A stretch of DNA of 64,000 nt, from the NCBI RefSeq assembly GCF_000513895.2, contig NZ_CP165783.1:1637393-1701392 (forward strand), given 5' to 3'. The position numbers and the translations under genes are program-made. This DNA comes from Ensifer sp. WSM1721 (GTDB taxonomy: Bacteria; Pseudomonadota; Alphaproteobacteria; Rhizobiales; Rhizobiaceae). A model generated the notes under the pieces. The model worked only from the letters and a program-made list of their open reading frames with translations. It was not told the DNA's origin and did not search any database. Positions 26,883 to 36,214 of the stretch are shown in pieces (position 1 is the stretch's first letter; every line of letters starts with the position of its first letter).

Positions 26883-27944
26883 ATGGATAATTCGACGACC
26901 ACCACGCCTCTGCGCCTGACGGCGCTCGCCCATGGCGGGGGCTGTGGCTGCAAGCTGGCGCCATCGGTGCTGCAGCAATTGCTCGCGGACCAGCCGATGA
27001 GCCGCCCCTTTGCGCGGCTCCTCGTCGGCACGGAAACGGGCGACGATGCCGCCGTCTGGCAGCTCGATGACGAGACCTGTGTGATCGCGACCACGGACTT
27101 CTTCATGCCGATGGTCGACGATCCCTTCGATTTCGGCCGGATCGCCGCCACCAACGCCATCTCCGATGTCTACGCCATGGGCGGAAAGCCGATCTTGGCG
27201 CTCGCCATTCTCGGCATGCCGATCGACAAGATGCCGACCGGCATGGTGCGGGAGATATTGAGGGGCGGCAGCGCGATCTGCGCGGAGGCCCGTATACCGG
27301 TTGCCGGAGGTCATTCCATCGATTCACCCGAGCCGATCTATGGCTTGGCGGTCATCGGCACAGGCCCGCTCTCCGGCATTCGGCGCAACAGCGGCGCCCG
27401 GGCCGGTGACGCCCTGATCCTGACCAAGGCGCTCGGCGTCGGGATCTATTCGGCGGCCTTCAAGAAGGGCGCATTGCCGTCGGATGCCTATGCCGAACTG
27501 ATCGCGTCGACGACGCTCCTCAACCGCATCGGCGCCGAACTCGGTAGGAAAGCCGACGTGCATGCCGTCACCGACGTCACCGGCTTCGGCATTCTCGGCC
27601 ATGCGCTCGAGATGGCCAAGGGCTCGAACAAGAGGCTAATGCTCAAGGCCGGCGAGATCGCACTTTTCGACCGCTGCGCCGAGCTCGCGGAACAGGGCTA
27701 CGTCACCGGCGCCTCCCATCGCAACTGGGCAAGCTATGGCGAGAATGTGCTTCTGCCCGACGATCTCCCGCCATGGCGGCGCCATATCCTCACCGATCCC
27801 CAGACCTCCGGCGGCCTCCTTGTCGCATGTGATGCGGAGCGCGCGGAAGAGTTGCTGCGGGAGATCGTGGCGGCCGGCTATCCGGCAGCGCGGATCGTCG
27901 GTGCGGTCGAGGAAGGTGAACCGGGACTGCGCGTCACGGCCTGA
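26883..27944 (+). CDS. selD: Selenide, water dikinase (selenophosphate synthetase) SelD
   Basis: 353 aa. The glycine-rich catalytic N-terminus GGGCGCK has C21 and K24, equivalent to E. coli Cys17 and Lys20. The ATP-binding GDDAAVW and metal-binding [10 protein letters not shown] follow, with AIR-synthase-type domains after that. Here the active residue is Cys, so SelD itself does not need Sec. It makes selenophosphate for SelA. It is divergent from fdoG with a well-placed promoter at 26671; the AGGCAATC before the ATG gives a modest ribosome site. Confidence 0.95.
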   Translation: MDNSTTTTPLRLTALAHGGGCGCKLAPSVLQQLLADQPMSRPFARLLVGTETGDDAAVWQLDDETCVIATTDFFMPMVDDPFDFGRIAATNAISDVYAMGGKPILALAILGMPIDKMPTGMVREILRGGSAICAEARIPVAGGHSIDSPEPIYGLAVIGTGPLSGIRRNSGARAGDALILTKALGVGIYSAAFKKGALPSDAYAELIASTTLLNRIGAELGRKADVHAVTDVTGFGILGHALEMAKGSNKRLMLKAGEIALFDRCAELAEQGYVTGASHRNWASYGENVLLPDDLPPWRRHILTDPQTSGGLLVACDAERAEELLREIVAAGYPAARIVGAVEEGEPGLRVTA

Positions 27945-28125
27945 GTGTGCAGCCCCTTCCGAAGGAATATCGCCCTGCCGCAGACCGGCGCGAGCACAGC
28001 CGGCCCGCACTGCAGCCAATACAATATATCGGTGCACAGAGCTCTCGTGAAACTTGCGAATGAAATCGCTGATGTCTACTGCATGAGTTCTCGGGGTGGG
28101 CACGCGTGGCGAAAGGGCGAGCATC

Positions 28126-30258
28126 GTGGAGCAGGCAGAGAAGGAGACCGGCAAAGGCCGGCGCAGGGCGCTTTGGGCGGCGGTGGCGGCGGTCGCAATC
28201 GCTGCGGCCGGCATGACCGGCTACAAGATCGTGGTGGAAAAGAGCGTCGGCAAGCTGATTGCCGATCGCGGCGGCAAAGCGGGCGCCGTCGAAGCGGATT
28301 TCCTCGGGCGCATTCATCTGCGTGACGTGATGCTGCCACTCAAGGATGGCTCCGATATCCGCATCGCGGCGGTTGACGGGCGGCCCAAGATCCTCTTCCT
28401 GGACGGCAGCCTCGAGCTGAGCGGTCTCGACGTCAAGACGGCCTTGGGTAAAGTGGCCGTGCCGCACGCAACCATCGAAGGGGCCAATCTCGACCACAGC
28501 ACGCTCACGGAGATGTTCAGCAGCCGCAACGATCTCTCGCTGTCGAAGCGGATGGAGCTCTTTACCGCAACGCGTTTTTCGGCAGCGGAGGTCACGGTCA
28601 CGCAAGCGGTGACCGGTACCGAACAGAAGCTGGTCTACAAAAACGTGGCTTCGGAAGACATCGCCAATGGGCGCATCGCGCGCTCTTCGGCGAGCGGCGC
28701 CACGATCGAATTCGCGGTGGACGTTCCGGACGGCAAGGGCGGCAAGAAGCGCCTGGCCGCCTCAATCGGAGCCATGACGGCGCAGGATATCGATGCGGCC
28801 TACCTGGCGCGGCTGTATACCGAGAAGGCCGGGCCTGACGACAAGGACGCAAAGCCTGCCTACGGGCCGATCTCCGTCAAGGACATTGCCTTTGCCGATG
28901 GCGAGGCGAGTTTCAGCTATGACGAGATGCGCAGCAGCGGCATCAGCATGCGGATGCCCGCCGAGCCGCTGCTCGAGATATTGGAAGAGCTGCAATCGGT
29001 GTCGACGCCCGGCGCTCTCCCTCCAGCAGAACTCCAGGCCTACTTCAAGCGAATCCTGTCGATCGTCGATATGACGGCGAAGGCTGACTTCGAGGTGCTC
29101 GGCATGAAGATCGACGCGCCCGCGAAGAGAGGAGAGGACGGCGAGAGGATAAAGCTCGCCATAGATCGCCTCGCGCTTCAGGTAGATGGCCGGAAGCTTG
29201 ATGGCGCGCTGCATGGCCTGTCGATAGGAGAGGGCGCGAACTACTTCAAGCTCGCCGACGCGAGCATCTCGGGCTTTTCCTGGGACTCGACTCTGGAAGC
29301 TCTGAGGAAATTTGCCGCGCTGGACGAACACCAGCAGGAGCTTTTCCCCTTCACGACGCTGCTCCCGGAATTCGGAACGATCCGGTTGGCGGGTCTCGAT
29401 GCCGATCTGCCCAATTCCAACAGGGATGCCGACGCGACGGATGCTGAAGAAAGCGATGACGAACAAAGCGCTGCGGGAGAAGCCGACGCACCGGCAGGTG
29501 ATGCTCCATCGAACCCGAGCGACGGATCGGCGGATGCGACGAATGAGCCGACGGCGGAGCCTTCAGCTTCCGCGCCGGAGCGCATCCGCTTTGCGCTTAA
29601 GGACTATGAGGTGGCGCTTACGAGACCGCGCAACGGCATTCCGACCGATGTCCGTGTCAGATATCAGGATCTGACTTTCCCGATCCCGGAGAACATGCAG
29701 GACGAGCCCTTCGCACAGCTTCGCCAGCTGGGTTTCAACGAGGTGGTCCTTTCCTCGAGTCTCGAAGCCGCCTGGGACGAGTCGAACCAGAATCTTGTCA
29801 TCAACGATATCTCCATGAGCGGAAGAGATATCGGCAGCATTTCCCTTTCCGGCCTGATGGGAGGCTTCAGTGACGCATTCTTCTCCGGCGACGCGGCCAA
29901 GGCCCAGGTGGCGCTGTTCGGCCTCACCGCTCGGGAAGCGAGGCTGAAGATCGAGGACCATGGCATTATCGCCAAGGGGATAAAGGCCTATGCCGAGGAA
30001 AACGGCATGACCGAGAACGAGGTGCGCGGCATGCTCACGATGACGGCGACGGCGCTGCTGCAACAATTTGCGGCCGACGAGCCGCGGCTGCAGAACGTGA
30101 TGGACGCGGTTTCGCGCTTCATTGCAAAGCCCGGAACATTCACGCTGACCGCCAAGTCCAAAGCCTCGACTGGCGTCGGTGCATTCGAATTCGTGGCAGC
30201 CTCGCAAAACCCGGTTCTGCTTCTGGACAGGATCGATCTCGAAGCCACGGCGGAATGA
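28126..30258 (+). CDS. Large anchored protein of unknown function, AsmA-like N-terminus
   Basis: 710 aa. A basic stretch (GKGRRRAL) and one hydrophobic helix (AAVAAVAIAAAGMTGYKIVV, about residues 20-40) suggest an inner membrane anchor with a periplasmic bulk. The next part (ADFLGRIHLRDVMLPLKDG, LELSGLDVKTALGKVAVPHATIEG) has beta-strand periodicity reminiscent of AsmA/YdbH-type lipid-bridge proteins, but I cannot place it in a family. An acidic low-complexity linker rich in D/E/A/S/P lies near residues 440-485 and divides two folded parts. GTG 28126 has AAAGGG at 28112; GTG 28096 in the same frame is a weaker start. It is a single gene with strong hairpins after it. Confidence 0.75.
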   Translation: MEQAEKETGKGRRRALWAAVAAVAIAAAGMTGYKIVVEKSVGKLIADRGGKAGAVEADFLGRIHLRDVMLPLKDGSDIRIAAVDGRPKILFLDGSLELSGLDVKTALGKVAVPHATIEGANLDHSTLTEMFSSRNDLSLSKRMELFTATRFSAAEVTVTQAVTGTEQKLVYKNVASEDIANGRIARSSASGATIEFAVDVPDGKGGKKRLAASIGAMTAQDIDAAYLARLYTEKAGPDDKDAKPAYGPISVKDIAFADGEASFSYDEMRSSGISMRMPAEPLLEILEELQSVSTPGALPPAELQAYFKRILSIVDMTAKADFEVLGMKIDAPAKRGEDGERIKLAIDRLALQVDGRKLDGALHGLSIGEGANYFKLADASISGFSWDSTLEALRKFAALDEHQQELFPFTTLLPEFGTIRLAGLDADLPNSNRDADATDAEESDDEQSAAGEADAPAGDAPSNPSDGSADATNEPTAEPSASAPERIRFALKDYEVALTRPRNGIPTDVRVRYQDLTFPIPENMQDEPFAQLRQLGFNEVVLSSSLEAAWDESNQNLVINDISMSGRDIGSISLSGLMGGFSDAFFSGDAAKAQVALFGLTAREARLKIEDHGIIAKGIKAYAEENGMTENEVRGMLTMTATALLQQFAADEPRLQNVMDAVSRFIAKPGTFTLTAKSKASTGVGAFEFVAASQNPVLLLDRIDLEATAE

Positions 30259-30266
30259 TGCGCCTC

Positions 30267-30292
30267 GTCCAAACGCTGTGGTTGGTTTGGAC
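30267..30292 (+). other. Hairpin after the unknown anchored protein gene
   Basis: GTCCAAAC and its complement GTTTGGAC are separated by 10 nt. It lies 9 bp after the stop codon and precedes the stronger terminator at 30320. There is no T-run. Confidence 0.4.
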
Positions 30293-30319
30293 AATGGCAT
30301 GGTGTGAAAAAACGTATGG

Positions 30320-30357
30320 AGCGCGTCGCGTGAATTCATCCGAAGGCGACGCGCTTT
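30320..30357. terminator. Terminator between convergent genes
   Basis: A 10-bp stem, AGCGCGTCGC with its complement GCGACGCGCT, surrounds a 16-nt loop and ends in TTT on the plus strand. It separates the unknown protein gene from the convergent dctD. Confidence 0.6.
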
Positions 30358-30361
30358 CTCG

Positions 30362-31726
30362 TCACCCCTCCTCCCGGCCCCGCCCGACATAGTCCGCGCG
30401 ATTGATGCCGTGACGTGCCAGCTTGTCGTAGAAGGTCTTGCGGGGGATGCCGAGTGCCTGGAGCGTTTCCTTGACGTCGCCGCGATGCATTGCGAGGGCC
30501 TCCTTGAGGATCTCGGCCTCGTAGCGCTCCAGCCGTTCCGGCAGCGTGCCGGTGCTCGCTGTCGCCGGTGCCACGGCAGCCTTGCCCGGATTGCCCTCTA
30601 CCCCGAGCGCGACCCGCTCGGCAAAGTGTGAAAGTTCGCGCACATTGCCGGGCCAGGCATGCGACATCAGGTGGTCCCGGACGGCCGCTGAAATTTCCGG
30701 CACCTCACGCCCGAACCGCTCCGATGCGCGCTTCAGGAAGTACGAGAAGAGCAGCGGGATGTCCTCGCGCCGTTCGCGCAAGGGCGGAATCTGTAGCGTC
30801 ACGACGTTGAGGCGATAGTAAAGATCCTCACGGAAGTCGCCGCGCTCGGCGGGATCGCCGAGATCGATCTTCGCTGCCGCGACGACGCGGATGTCGACGG
30901 GGCGGACGGTATTGGTGCCGAGTGGTGCGATCTCACGCGCTTCGAGCACGCGCAGCATCTTGACCTGGGTCGCGGGCGGCATCGCCTCGATCTCGTCGAG
31001 GAAGAGCGTGCCGCCGCTCGCGTGCTCGATCCGGCCGATCCTTTTCTTGACGGCGCCGGTAAAGGCGCCGGGCTCGTGGCCGAAGAGCTCGCTCTCGATC
31101 ACCGTTTCGGGCAGCGCACCGCAGTTGAGGGCGACGAAATTGCCGTTCCTTCGCCGGCTCCATTGATGGAGGAGCGTGGCCACGACCTCCTTGCCGCTGC
31201 CGGTTTCACCCGCGACCAGCACGTCGACGTCGGTATCGGCGATATGTTTCAGCGTCTGGCGCAGCCGCTCCATCGCCGGGGTCTGGCCGATCAGCGGCAG
31301 GCTGTCGGAGGCGGCCTCCGCGTCGCGCCTGAGCGCACGGTTCTCCATGACCAGGCGCCGCTTCTCCTCGGCGCGCCGCGCACTCTGGACGAGCCGGTCG
31401 GCGGCGAAAGGCTTGGCGATGAAGTCGTAGACGCCATCCTGAATGGCTTGCACGGCCATCGGTATGTCCCCATGGCCGGTCACCAGGATCACCGGGAGGT
31501 CCGGGTCGAGCTCCGCGATCTTGCGGAAGAGGGCGAGGCCGTCCATGCCCGGCATGCGGATATCGCTGATGACGACGCCGCCGAAGTCGGAAGTCAGTGC
31601 GGCGAGCGCCTCCGTCGCGCTGGGGAAGGGCGAGACCGCGAAACCCGCGAGCTCCAATGTCTGCCGCATCGCCTTGCGCAGGTCGTGATCGTCGTCGACC
31701 AGGAACACGGAGGGGGTGCCGCTCAT
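30362..31726 (-). CDS. dctD: C4-dicarboxylate response regulator DctD (NtrC family)
   Basis: 454 aa. The receiver domain has phospho-acceptor D55 in [10 protein letters not shown]. The central AAA+ domain has Walker A GETGSGKE and the sigma-54 contact loop GAFTGA. A Fis-type HTH forms the C-terminus ([19 protein letters not shown]). Phosphorylated by DctB, it activates the sigma-54 promoter of dctA from the dyads at 33622-33676. Its ATG overlaps the dctB stop by 4 nt. Confidence 0.95.
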   Translation of the reverse strand: MSGTPSVFLVDDDHDLRKAMRQTLELAGFAVSPFPSATEALAALTSDFGGVVISDIRMPGMDGLALFRKIAELDPDLPVILVTGHGDIPMAVQAIQDGVYDFIAKPFAADRLVQSARRAEEKRRLVMENRALRRDAEAASDSLPLIGQTPAMERLRQTLKHIADTDVDVLVAGETGSGKEVVATLLHQWSRRRNGNFVALNCGALPETVIESELFGHEPGAFTGAVKKRIGRIEHASGGTLFLDEIEAMPPATQVKMLRVLEAREIAPLGTNTVRPVDIRVVAAAKIDLGDPAERGDFREDLYYRLNVVTLQIPPLRERREDIPLLFSYFLKRASERFGREVPEISAAVRDHLMSHAWPGNVRELSHFAERVALGVEGNPGKAAVAPATASTGTLPERLERYEAEILKEALAMHRGDVKETLQALGIPRKTFYDKLARHGINRADYVGRGREEG

Positions 31727-33612
31727 TGCGCGTCAGCCTTCTGCAAATGGACGGTGAATGTCGTGCCGGACGCGCCACTATCGACGTCGATCGTGCCGCC
31801 ATAGTCTGAGACGATCTCCTTGGAGATCGCTAGACCGAGGCCGAGCCCTTCTTCCTTGGAGGTGTTGAAGGGCGTGAACAGCTCGTCGCGGATATCGGCC
31901 GGAATGCCGGGGCCGTTGTCGGCAACCGTGAGCGCGATGCCTCTCGCCGTCTCCTCGCAGCGCACCTGTATCTTGCCGCCGTCACGGTCATCGATCGCCT
32001 CCAGCGCGTTCTGCAAGAGGTTGATCAACACTTGTTCCAGTCGGATGCGGTTGCCGTGCGCCTTCAAGCCGTCGGGCGGCAGCTCGATGTGGATCGCGTC
32101 CATTCTTCCGGCGAAACGGCTGCGCAAAAGCATGAGCGCGCCCTCGACGACATCCTTCATCGCCGTCGGTTCGGCGGCGAAATGGCCCTTGCGGGCAAAG
32201 CGGCGCAGCTCGTCGGTGATGGCGCCGACGCGCTCGGTGAGCTCGGCGATGCTCGTCATGTTCTCGGCGGCGGTCGCGCTCTGGCCGCGGTCGAGGAAGG
32301 TGCGGGCATTGTCCGCATATGCACGAATGGTGGCGACCGGCTGATTGATTTCGTGGGCGACGCCGGCTGCGACCTGGCCGAGGATCGCCAAGCGGTTCGC
32401 TTGAACGAGATCCTGCTGCACGGCCTGCAGCTTCTCCGTCGTCTGGCGATGATCGGCAATCTCGGTTTCGAGCCGGTCGCGCGCCATTCGCAAGTCGGCC
32501 GTTCGCTCCTCGACCTTCGCTTCGAGTTCGTTACGCGCCAGCCGCTCCTCCGCCGATCGCAGGGCGACAACCTGACGCCGGCGCAGGAGGAATGCGGCGA
32601 ACGCAATCAAGGGAACCAGCATGGCGAGCATGAGGAGCTGCGCTCCTCTCGCTCCTGCCGCGAGCGTGGACTTCAGCGGCGACAATTGTTCGAGCCGCCA
32701 GTTCGTCGACGGCACCAGTGTCTCGACGCGCAGGAATGTCTCTGCGCGGGCTCCCGGCAGCAGGGCATCGAGCGTCGAGGAGCCGTCCGGCCGGGCGTCG
32801 ATCCTTTGGAAGGGCAGCGGCAGCAAGGGTGCGTCGCCGAACTGAAGACTCTCTCGAATGCCTTCGAGCCGTTCCTCGGGGATCGCCTTCGTCGTCATGA
32901 AGCGCCAGGACGGCAGGCTGGTGATCAGGACGATGCCGCGCCGGTCGGTGACATAGGTCGGCTTGTCCGACAAACGCCAGTCGGCCTCCAGCGCATCGAA
33001 TTCGAGCTTGGCGACGATCACGCCGAGCGGGCCTTGCGGCCCGTCGACGCGTCGGGAGATGTAAAGGCCCGGATGCTTGCTCACCGTTCCCATCGCGAAA
33101 TGTTCGGCCTTGCCGTCGCGCATCGCCAGTCGGAAATAGTCTCGGAAGGCATAATCGTTACCGACGAAACTCGTCGGCTCCCGCCAGTTGCTGGCCGCGA
33201 CCGCCACGCCATCGCGGCCGATCAGATAGACGACCGCCGCCTCTGCACTCGCCGCAAGGCTTTCGAGCTTGCGGTTGATCCGGTCGAGCGCCTGGTCGTC
33301 AAGGGCGGTAAGCGCTTCCCGAATGGCCGCGTCGTCGGCAAGCACCAGCGGCAGCGCGCGCTGCCGTTCGACGACGGCTCGCAGCAGTGAAGCCTTCAGG
33401 CTGGCGTCGATCCGGCTCTGCTCGGCGAGGCTGTCGAGCGCTTGCGATCGGCCATATCCGCCGGCGGCGAAGACGCCGGCGGCGAGAAGCGCCAGCGCAA
33501 CCACCGCGAACAAGAACCATGATCGCCGCGCCCGGCGGCGCAACGCGCCGGGATCGTCCGCATCTGGAGGCTGTTTGATCATGCCCGCATTGTGCATGTT
33601 TTCGCTCAGCAT
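31723..33612 (-). CDS. dctB: C4-dicarboxylate sensor histidine kinase DctB
   Basis: 629 aa from ATG 33612. TM1 (about residues 28-50) and TM2 (about 300-320, [18 protein letters not shown]) flank a periplasmic PDC/dCache sensor domain containing [13 protein letters not shown] and [15 protein letters not shown] short coiled linker ([20 protein letters not shown]) leads to the H-box [16 protein letters not shown] and the HATPase N, G1 and G2 boxes ([28 protein letters not shown]). It senses dicarboxylates with DctA and phosphorylates DctD. ATG 33582 (MIKQPPD) would give 619 aa and is also plausible. It is divergent from dctA. Confidence 0.94.
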   Translation of the reverse strand: MLSENMHNAGMIKQPPDADDPGALRRRARRSWFLFAVVALALLAAGVFAAGGYGRSQALDSLAEQSRIDASLKASLLRAVVERQRALPLVLADDAAIREALTALDDQALDRINRKLESLAASAEAAVVYLIGRDGVAVAASNWREPTSFVGNDYAFRDYFRLAMRDGKAEHFAMGTVSKHPGLYISRRVDGPQGPLGVIVAKLEFDALEADWRLSDKPTYVTDRRGIVLITSLPSWRFMTTKAIPEERLEGIRESLQFGDAPLLPLPFQRIDARPDGSSTLDALLPGARAETFLRVETLVPSTNWRLEQLSPLKSTLAAGARGAQLLMLAMLVPLIAFAAFLLRRRQVVALRSAEERLARNELEAKVEERTADLRMARDRLETEIADHRQTTEKLQAVQQDLVQANRLAILGQVAAGVAHEINQPVATIRAYADNARTFLDRGQSATAAENMTSIAELTERVGAITDELRRFARKGHFAAEPTAMKDVVEGALMLLRSRFAGRMDAIHIELPPDGLKAHGNRIRLEQVLINLLQNALEAIDDRDGGKIQVRCEETARGIALTVADNGPGIPADIRDELFTPFNTSKEEGLGLGLAISKEIVSDYGGTIDVDSGASGTTFTVHLQKADAQ

Positions 33613-33621
33613 GCCAGACGA

Positions 33622-33643
33622 CCTGTGCGGATTCCCGCACAGG
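33622..33643. promoter_or_regulatory. DctD upstream activator dyad, strong site
   Basis: Perfect inverted repeat with 9-bp arms CCTGTGCGG / CCGCACAGG and spacer ATTC, about 75 bp upstream of the -24 element at 33716. Position and symmetry fit the high-affinity DctD site of rhizobial dctA. It lies 10 bp from the dctB start, so it may also influence dctB. Confidence 0.75.
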
Positions 33644-33655
33644 TTAATCAATGAC

Positions 33656-33676
33656 CCTGCAATGTACTTTCGCAGG
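33656..33676. promoter_or_regulatory. DctD upstream activator dyad, weaker site
   Basis: CCTGC and GCAGG separated by 11 nt, a degenerate version of the dyad at 33622. The centres are about 33 bp apart, roughly three helical turns, so both sites face the same side of the DNA. Confidence 0.55.
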
Positions 33677-33715
33677 ATTCAATGAATTCAACACTTTGAT
33701 GATGTCGCGGCAAAC

Positions 33716-33731
33716 TGGCACGCTCGTTGCT
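33716..33731 (+). promoter_or_regulatory. Sigma-54 promoter of dctA
   Basis: TGGCACG-CTCG-TTGCT matches the -24/-12 consensus TGGCAC-N5-TTGC at every key base. Transcription would start near 33742, leaving a leader of about 90 nt to the dctA ATG at 33831. Confidence 0.9.
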
Positions 33732-33830
33732 GAATAGCTCCACAAGGCAGCGGCTGCTGTCGATCTTCGGAAAGTGCCCGGGAGGCCCGGCATATCGCCG
33801 GACTGGGCGCCCCTCGTGGAGGATATCATC

Positions 33831-35159
33831 ATGATCATTGAACATTCCGCGGAGGTCCGCGGCAAGACACCCTTTTATCGTCACCTCTATGTCCAGGTGC
33901 TGGCCGCGATCGCCGCAGGCATCCTGCTTGGGCATTTCTATCCGAACATCGGTACCGAACTGAAACCGCTCGGCGACGCCTTCATCAAGCTCGTGAAGAT
34001 GATCATCGCGCCCGTGATCTTCCTGACGGTTGCGACCGGCATTGCCGGCATGACCGATCTCGCCAAGGTCGGCCGCGTCGCCGGCAAGGCGATGGTCTAC
34101 TTCCTGACCTTCTCCACCCTCGCGCTCGTCGTCGGCCTCGTTGTCGCGAATGTCGTCGAGCCGGGCGCCGGCATGCACATCGACCCGGCCTCGCTCGATG
34201 CGAAGGCGGTTGCGACCTATACCGAGAAGGCGCATGAGCAGTCGATCACCGGCTTCCTGATGAACGTCATTCCGACGACGCTTGTCGGCGCCTTCGCCGA
34301 GGGCGACATCCTGCAGGTCCTGTTTATTTCGGTGCTCTTCGGCATTTCGCTGGCGATGGTCGGCAAGAAGGCTGAGCCGGTCGTCGACTTCCTGCAGGCG
34401 CTCACGCTACCGATCTTCCGGCTGGTGGCGATCCTGATGAAGGCGGCCCCGGTCGGCGCCTTCGGCGCCATGGCCTTCACCATCGGCAAATACGGCATCG
34501 CCTCGATCGCCAACCTCGCCATGTTGATCGGCACCTTCTATCTGACGTCGTTCCTCTTCGTCCTCGTCGTCCTCGGTGCGGTGGCGCGCTATAACGGCTT
34601 CTCGATCGTATCGCTCATCCGCTACATCAAGGAAGAACTGCTCCTGGTGCTCGGCACCTCGTCTTCGGAGGCCGCACTGCCGGGCCTCATGAACAAGATG
34701 GAGAAGGCGGGCTGCAAGCGCTCGGTCGTAGGCCTCGTCATTCCGACCGGCTACTCCTTCAATCTCGACGGCACCAACATCTACATGACACTTGCGGCGC
34801 TCTTCATCGCCCAGGCGACCGATACGCCGCTCTCCTACGGCGATCAGATCCTGCTGCTGCTGGTCGCGATGCTGAGCTCGAAGGGGGCTGCCGGTATCAC
34901 CGGCGCAGGCTTCATCACGCTTGCCGCAACGCTCTCCGTCGTTCCCTCCGTGCCGGTCGCCGGCATGGCGCTGATCCTCGGCATCGACCGCTTCATGTCG
35001 GAATGCCGGGCGATCACCAACTTCATAGGCAACGCCGTCGCAACCGTCGTGGTGGCGAAGTGGGAAGGAGAGCTTGACCAAGCGCAGCTTTCCGCAGCGC
35101 TCGGCGGCGAAGCGGCGCCGGTCGAAACCATTCCGGCGGCTGTGCAACCCGCCGAATAA
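33831..35159 (+). CDS. dctA: C4-dicarboxylate/proton symporter DctA
   Basis: 442 aa DAACS-family carrier with eight or more membrane helices and re-entrant loops. Signature segments are [12 protein letters not shown] (serine-rich loop), [17 protein letters not shown] and [16 protein letters not shown]. It starts [20 protein letters not shown], as I recall for S. meliloti DctA, with GGAGG at 33817-33822. It takes up succinate, malate and fumarate, the carbon source of nodule bacteroids. It is expressed from the sigma-54 promoter under DctBD and ends at a strong terminator. Confidence 0.97.
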   Translation: MIIEHSAEVRGKTPFYRHLYVQVLAAIAAGILLGHFYPNIGTELKPLGDAFIKLVKMIIAPVIFLTVATGIAGMTDLAKVGRVAGKAMVYFLTFSTLALVVGLVVANVVEPGAGMHIDPASLDAKAVATYTEKAHEQSITGFLMNVIPTTLVGAFAEGDILQVLFISVLFGISLAMVGKKAEPVVDFLQALTLPIFRLVAILMKAAPVGAFGAMAFTIGKYGIASIANLAMLIGTFYLTSFLFVLVVLGAVARYNGFSIVSLIRYIKEELLLVLGTSSSEAALPGLMNKMEKAGCKRSVVGLVIPTGYSFNLDGTNIYMTLAALFIAQATDTPLSYGDQILLLLVAMLSSKGAAGITGAGFITLAATLSVVPSVPVAGMALILGIDRFMSECRAITNFIGNAVATVVVAKWEGELDQAQLSAALGGEAAPVETIPAAVQPAE

Positions 35160-35195
35160 GCTGCCTCCCAGGGCAACGCACGCTGAGTGCGATTG

Positions 35196-35228
35196 GCGCG
35201 GTCTGGTTTTCCAGGCCGCGCTTTTTTT
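35196..35228 (+). terminator. Rho-independent terminator of dctA
   Basis: The stem pairs GCGCGG-CTGG with CCAG-CCGCGC (one unpaired base on each side) around a TTTT loop, followed by seven T residues. It lies 36 bp after the dctA stop. Confidence 0.9.
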
Positions 35229-35290
35229 GACACGAAAGCTCTGGGCGTGACGACAGTCGCAGGCCAGAGGGGTAGGCCGCCTCGCCTTAC

Positions 35291-36214
35291 CTAAATCCCG
35301 TGCAGCACTTGCGTCGCCTTGACCGCGGCGGAGGCCCGGTTTTCGACGCCGAGCTTCACATAGATCTGTTCGAGATGCTTGGTGACCGTGCGGGCGCTCA
35401 AGCCCAGGATCTCGCCGATGTCGCGATTGGATTTGCCCTTGGCGATCCACAGAAGCACCTCCGACTCGCGCTGGGTGAGGTGGAAATGCTGGCGCAGCAT
35501 CTCGTCGTCGCTCATGCCGTTCTCGGCGGTCAGGCGGAAGAGATACTCGTTGGCGCCGATCGCGCCGAGATAGGAAATCTGCAGGCCGGTCTGGGCCGCG
35601 CGCTGCAGGGTGAAGCTGCCGTGCTTTTCGCTTCCGTGCTTGTCGCGCTCCCGCATCCATTCGGCAATCCGCCCAGTCACCACTGCCAGGCCGTCGTCGC
35701 TGCCGGTCGCCGCGTTGACGAGCCTTGTCGCCTGCGGCGTCGACCAGCGCACGGTACCGTCGCCGCGAACGGCGAGCAGATGCCGGCCGGCGGCGTCGAG
35801 TGCGACGCGGGCGCTCTGGGCGGAGCGCGCATTGGAGAGATGGACGCGGATGCGGGCGCGCAATTCGTCGATATTGATGGGCTTCGTCAGATAGTCGACG
35901 CCGCCGGCTTCGAGCGCGCGCACCACGTGCTCCGTCTCCGTTAATCCGGTCATGAAGACGACCGGCACCTGGGCGAGCGAGGCATTCGCCTTCAGCCGCA
36001 TGCAGGTCTCGAAACCGTCCATGCCGGGCATCACCGCATCGAGCAGGATGATGTCCGGCGTGATGCGGTCGGCAATGTTGAGTGCCGCATTGCCGGAGGT
36101 GGCGATCAGCACGGAAAAGTCGGACTGTTCCAGCGCTTCGGTCAGGAAGCCGAGCGCCTCCGGGGAATCGTCGACGAGGAGCACGATGTCGCGCGGGGAG
36201 GCGGTCTCAGGCAC
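35291..36214 (-). CDS. Response regulator with LuxR-type HTH
   Basis: 307 aa. The receiver domain (residues 9-125) has phospho-acceptor D59 in IILLDAVMPGMDG and the conserved Thr and Lys (MTGL, YLTKP). A ~110-residue middle part contains WSTPQATRLVNA, of the type seen in LuxR regulators with a degenerate sensor segment. The C-terminal HTH reads LTQRESEVLLWIAKGKSNRDIGEILGLSARTVTKHLEQIYVKLGV. Its start overlaps the hybrid kinase stop by 8 nt, so the kinase is its partner. Target genes are unknown; the nearby urt operon is one candidate. Confidence 0.9.
   Translation of the reverse strand: MPETASPRDIVLLVDDSPEALGFLTEALEQSDFSVLIATSGNAALNIADRITPDIILLDAVMPGMDGFETCMRLKANASLAQVPVVFMTGLTETEHVVRALEAGGVDYLTKPINIDELRARIRVHLSNARSAQSARVALDAAGRHLLAVRGDGTVRWSTPQATRLVNAATGSDDGLAVVTGRIAEWMRERDKHGSEKHGSFTLQRAAQTGLQISYLGAIGANEYLFRLTAENGMSDDEMLRQHFHLTQRESEVLLWIAKGKSNRDIGEILGLSARTVTKHLEQIYVKLGVENRASAAVKATQVLHGI

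Noticed and set aside
26611..26919. 102-codon ORF upstream of selD
   Set aside because: It overlaps the selD promoter and start, has no ribosome site and looks like leader DNA.
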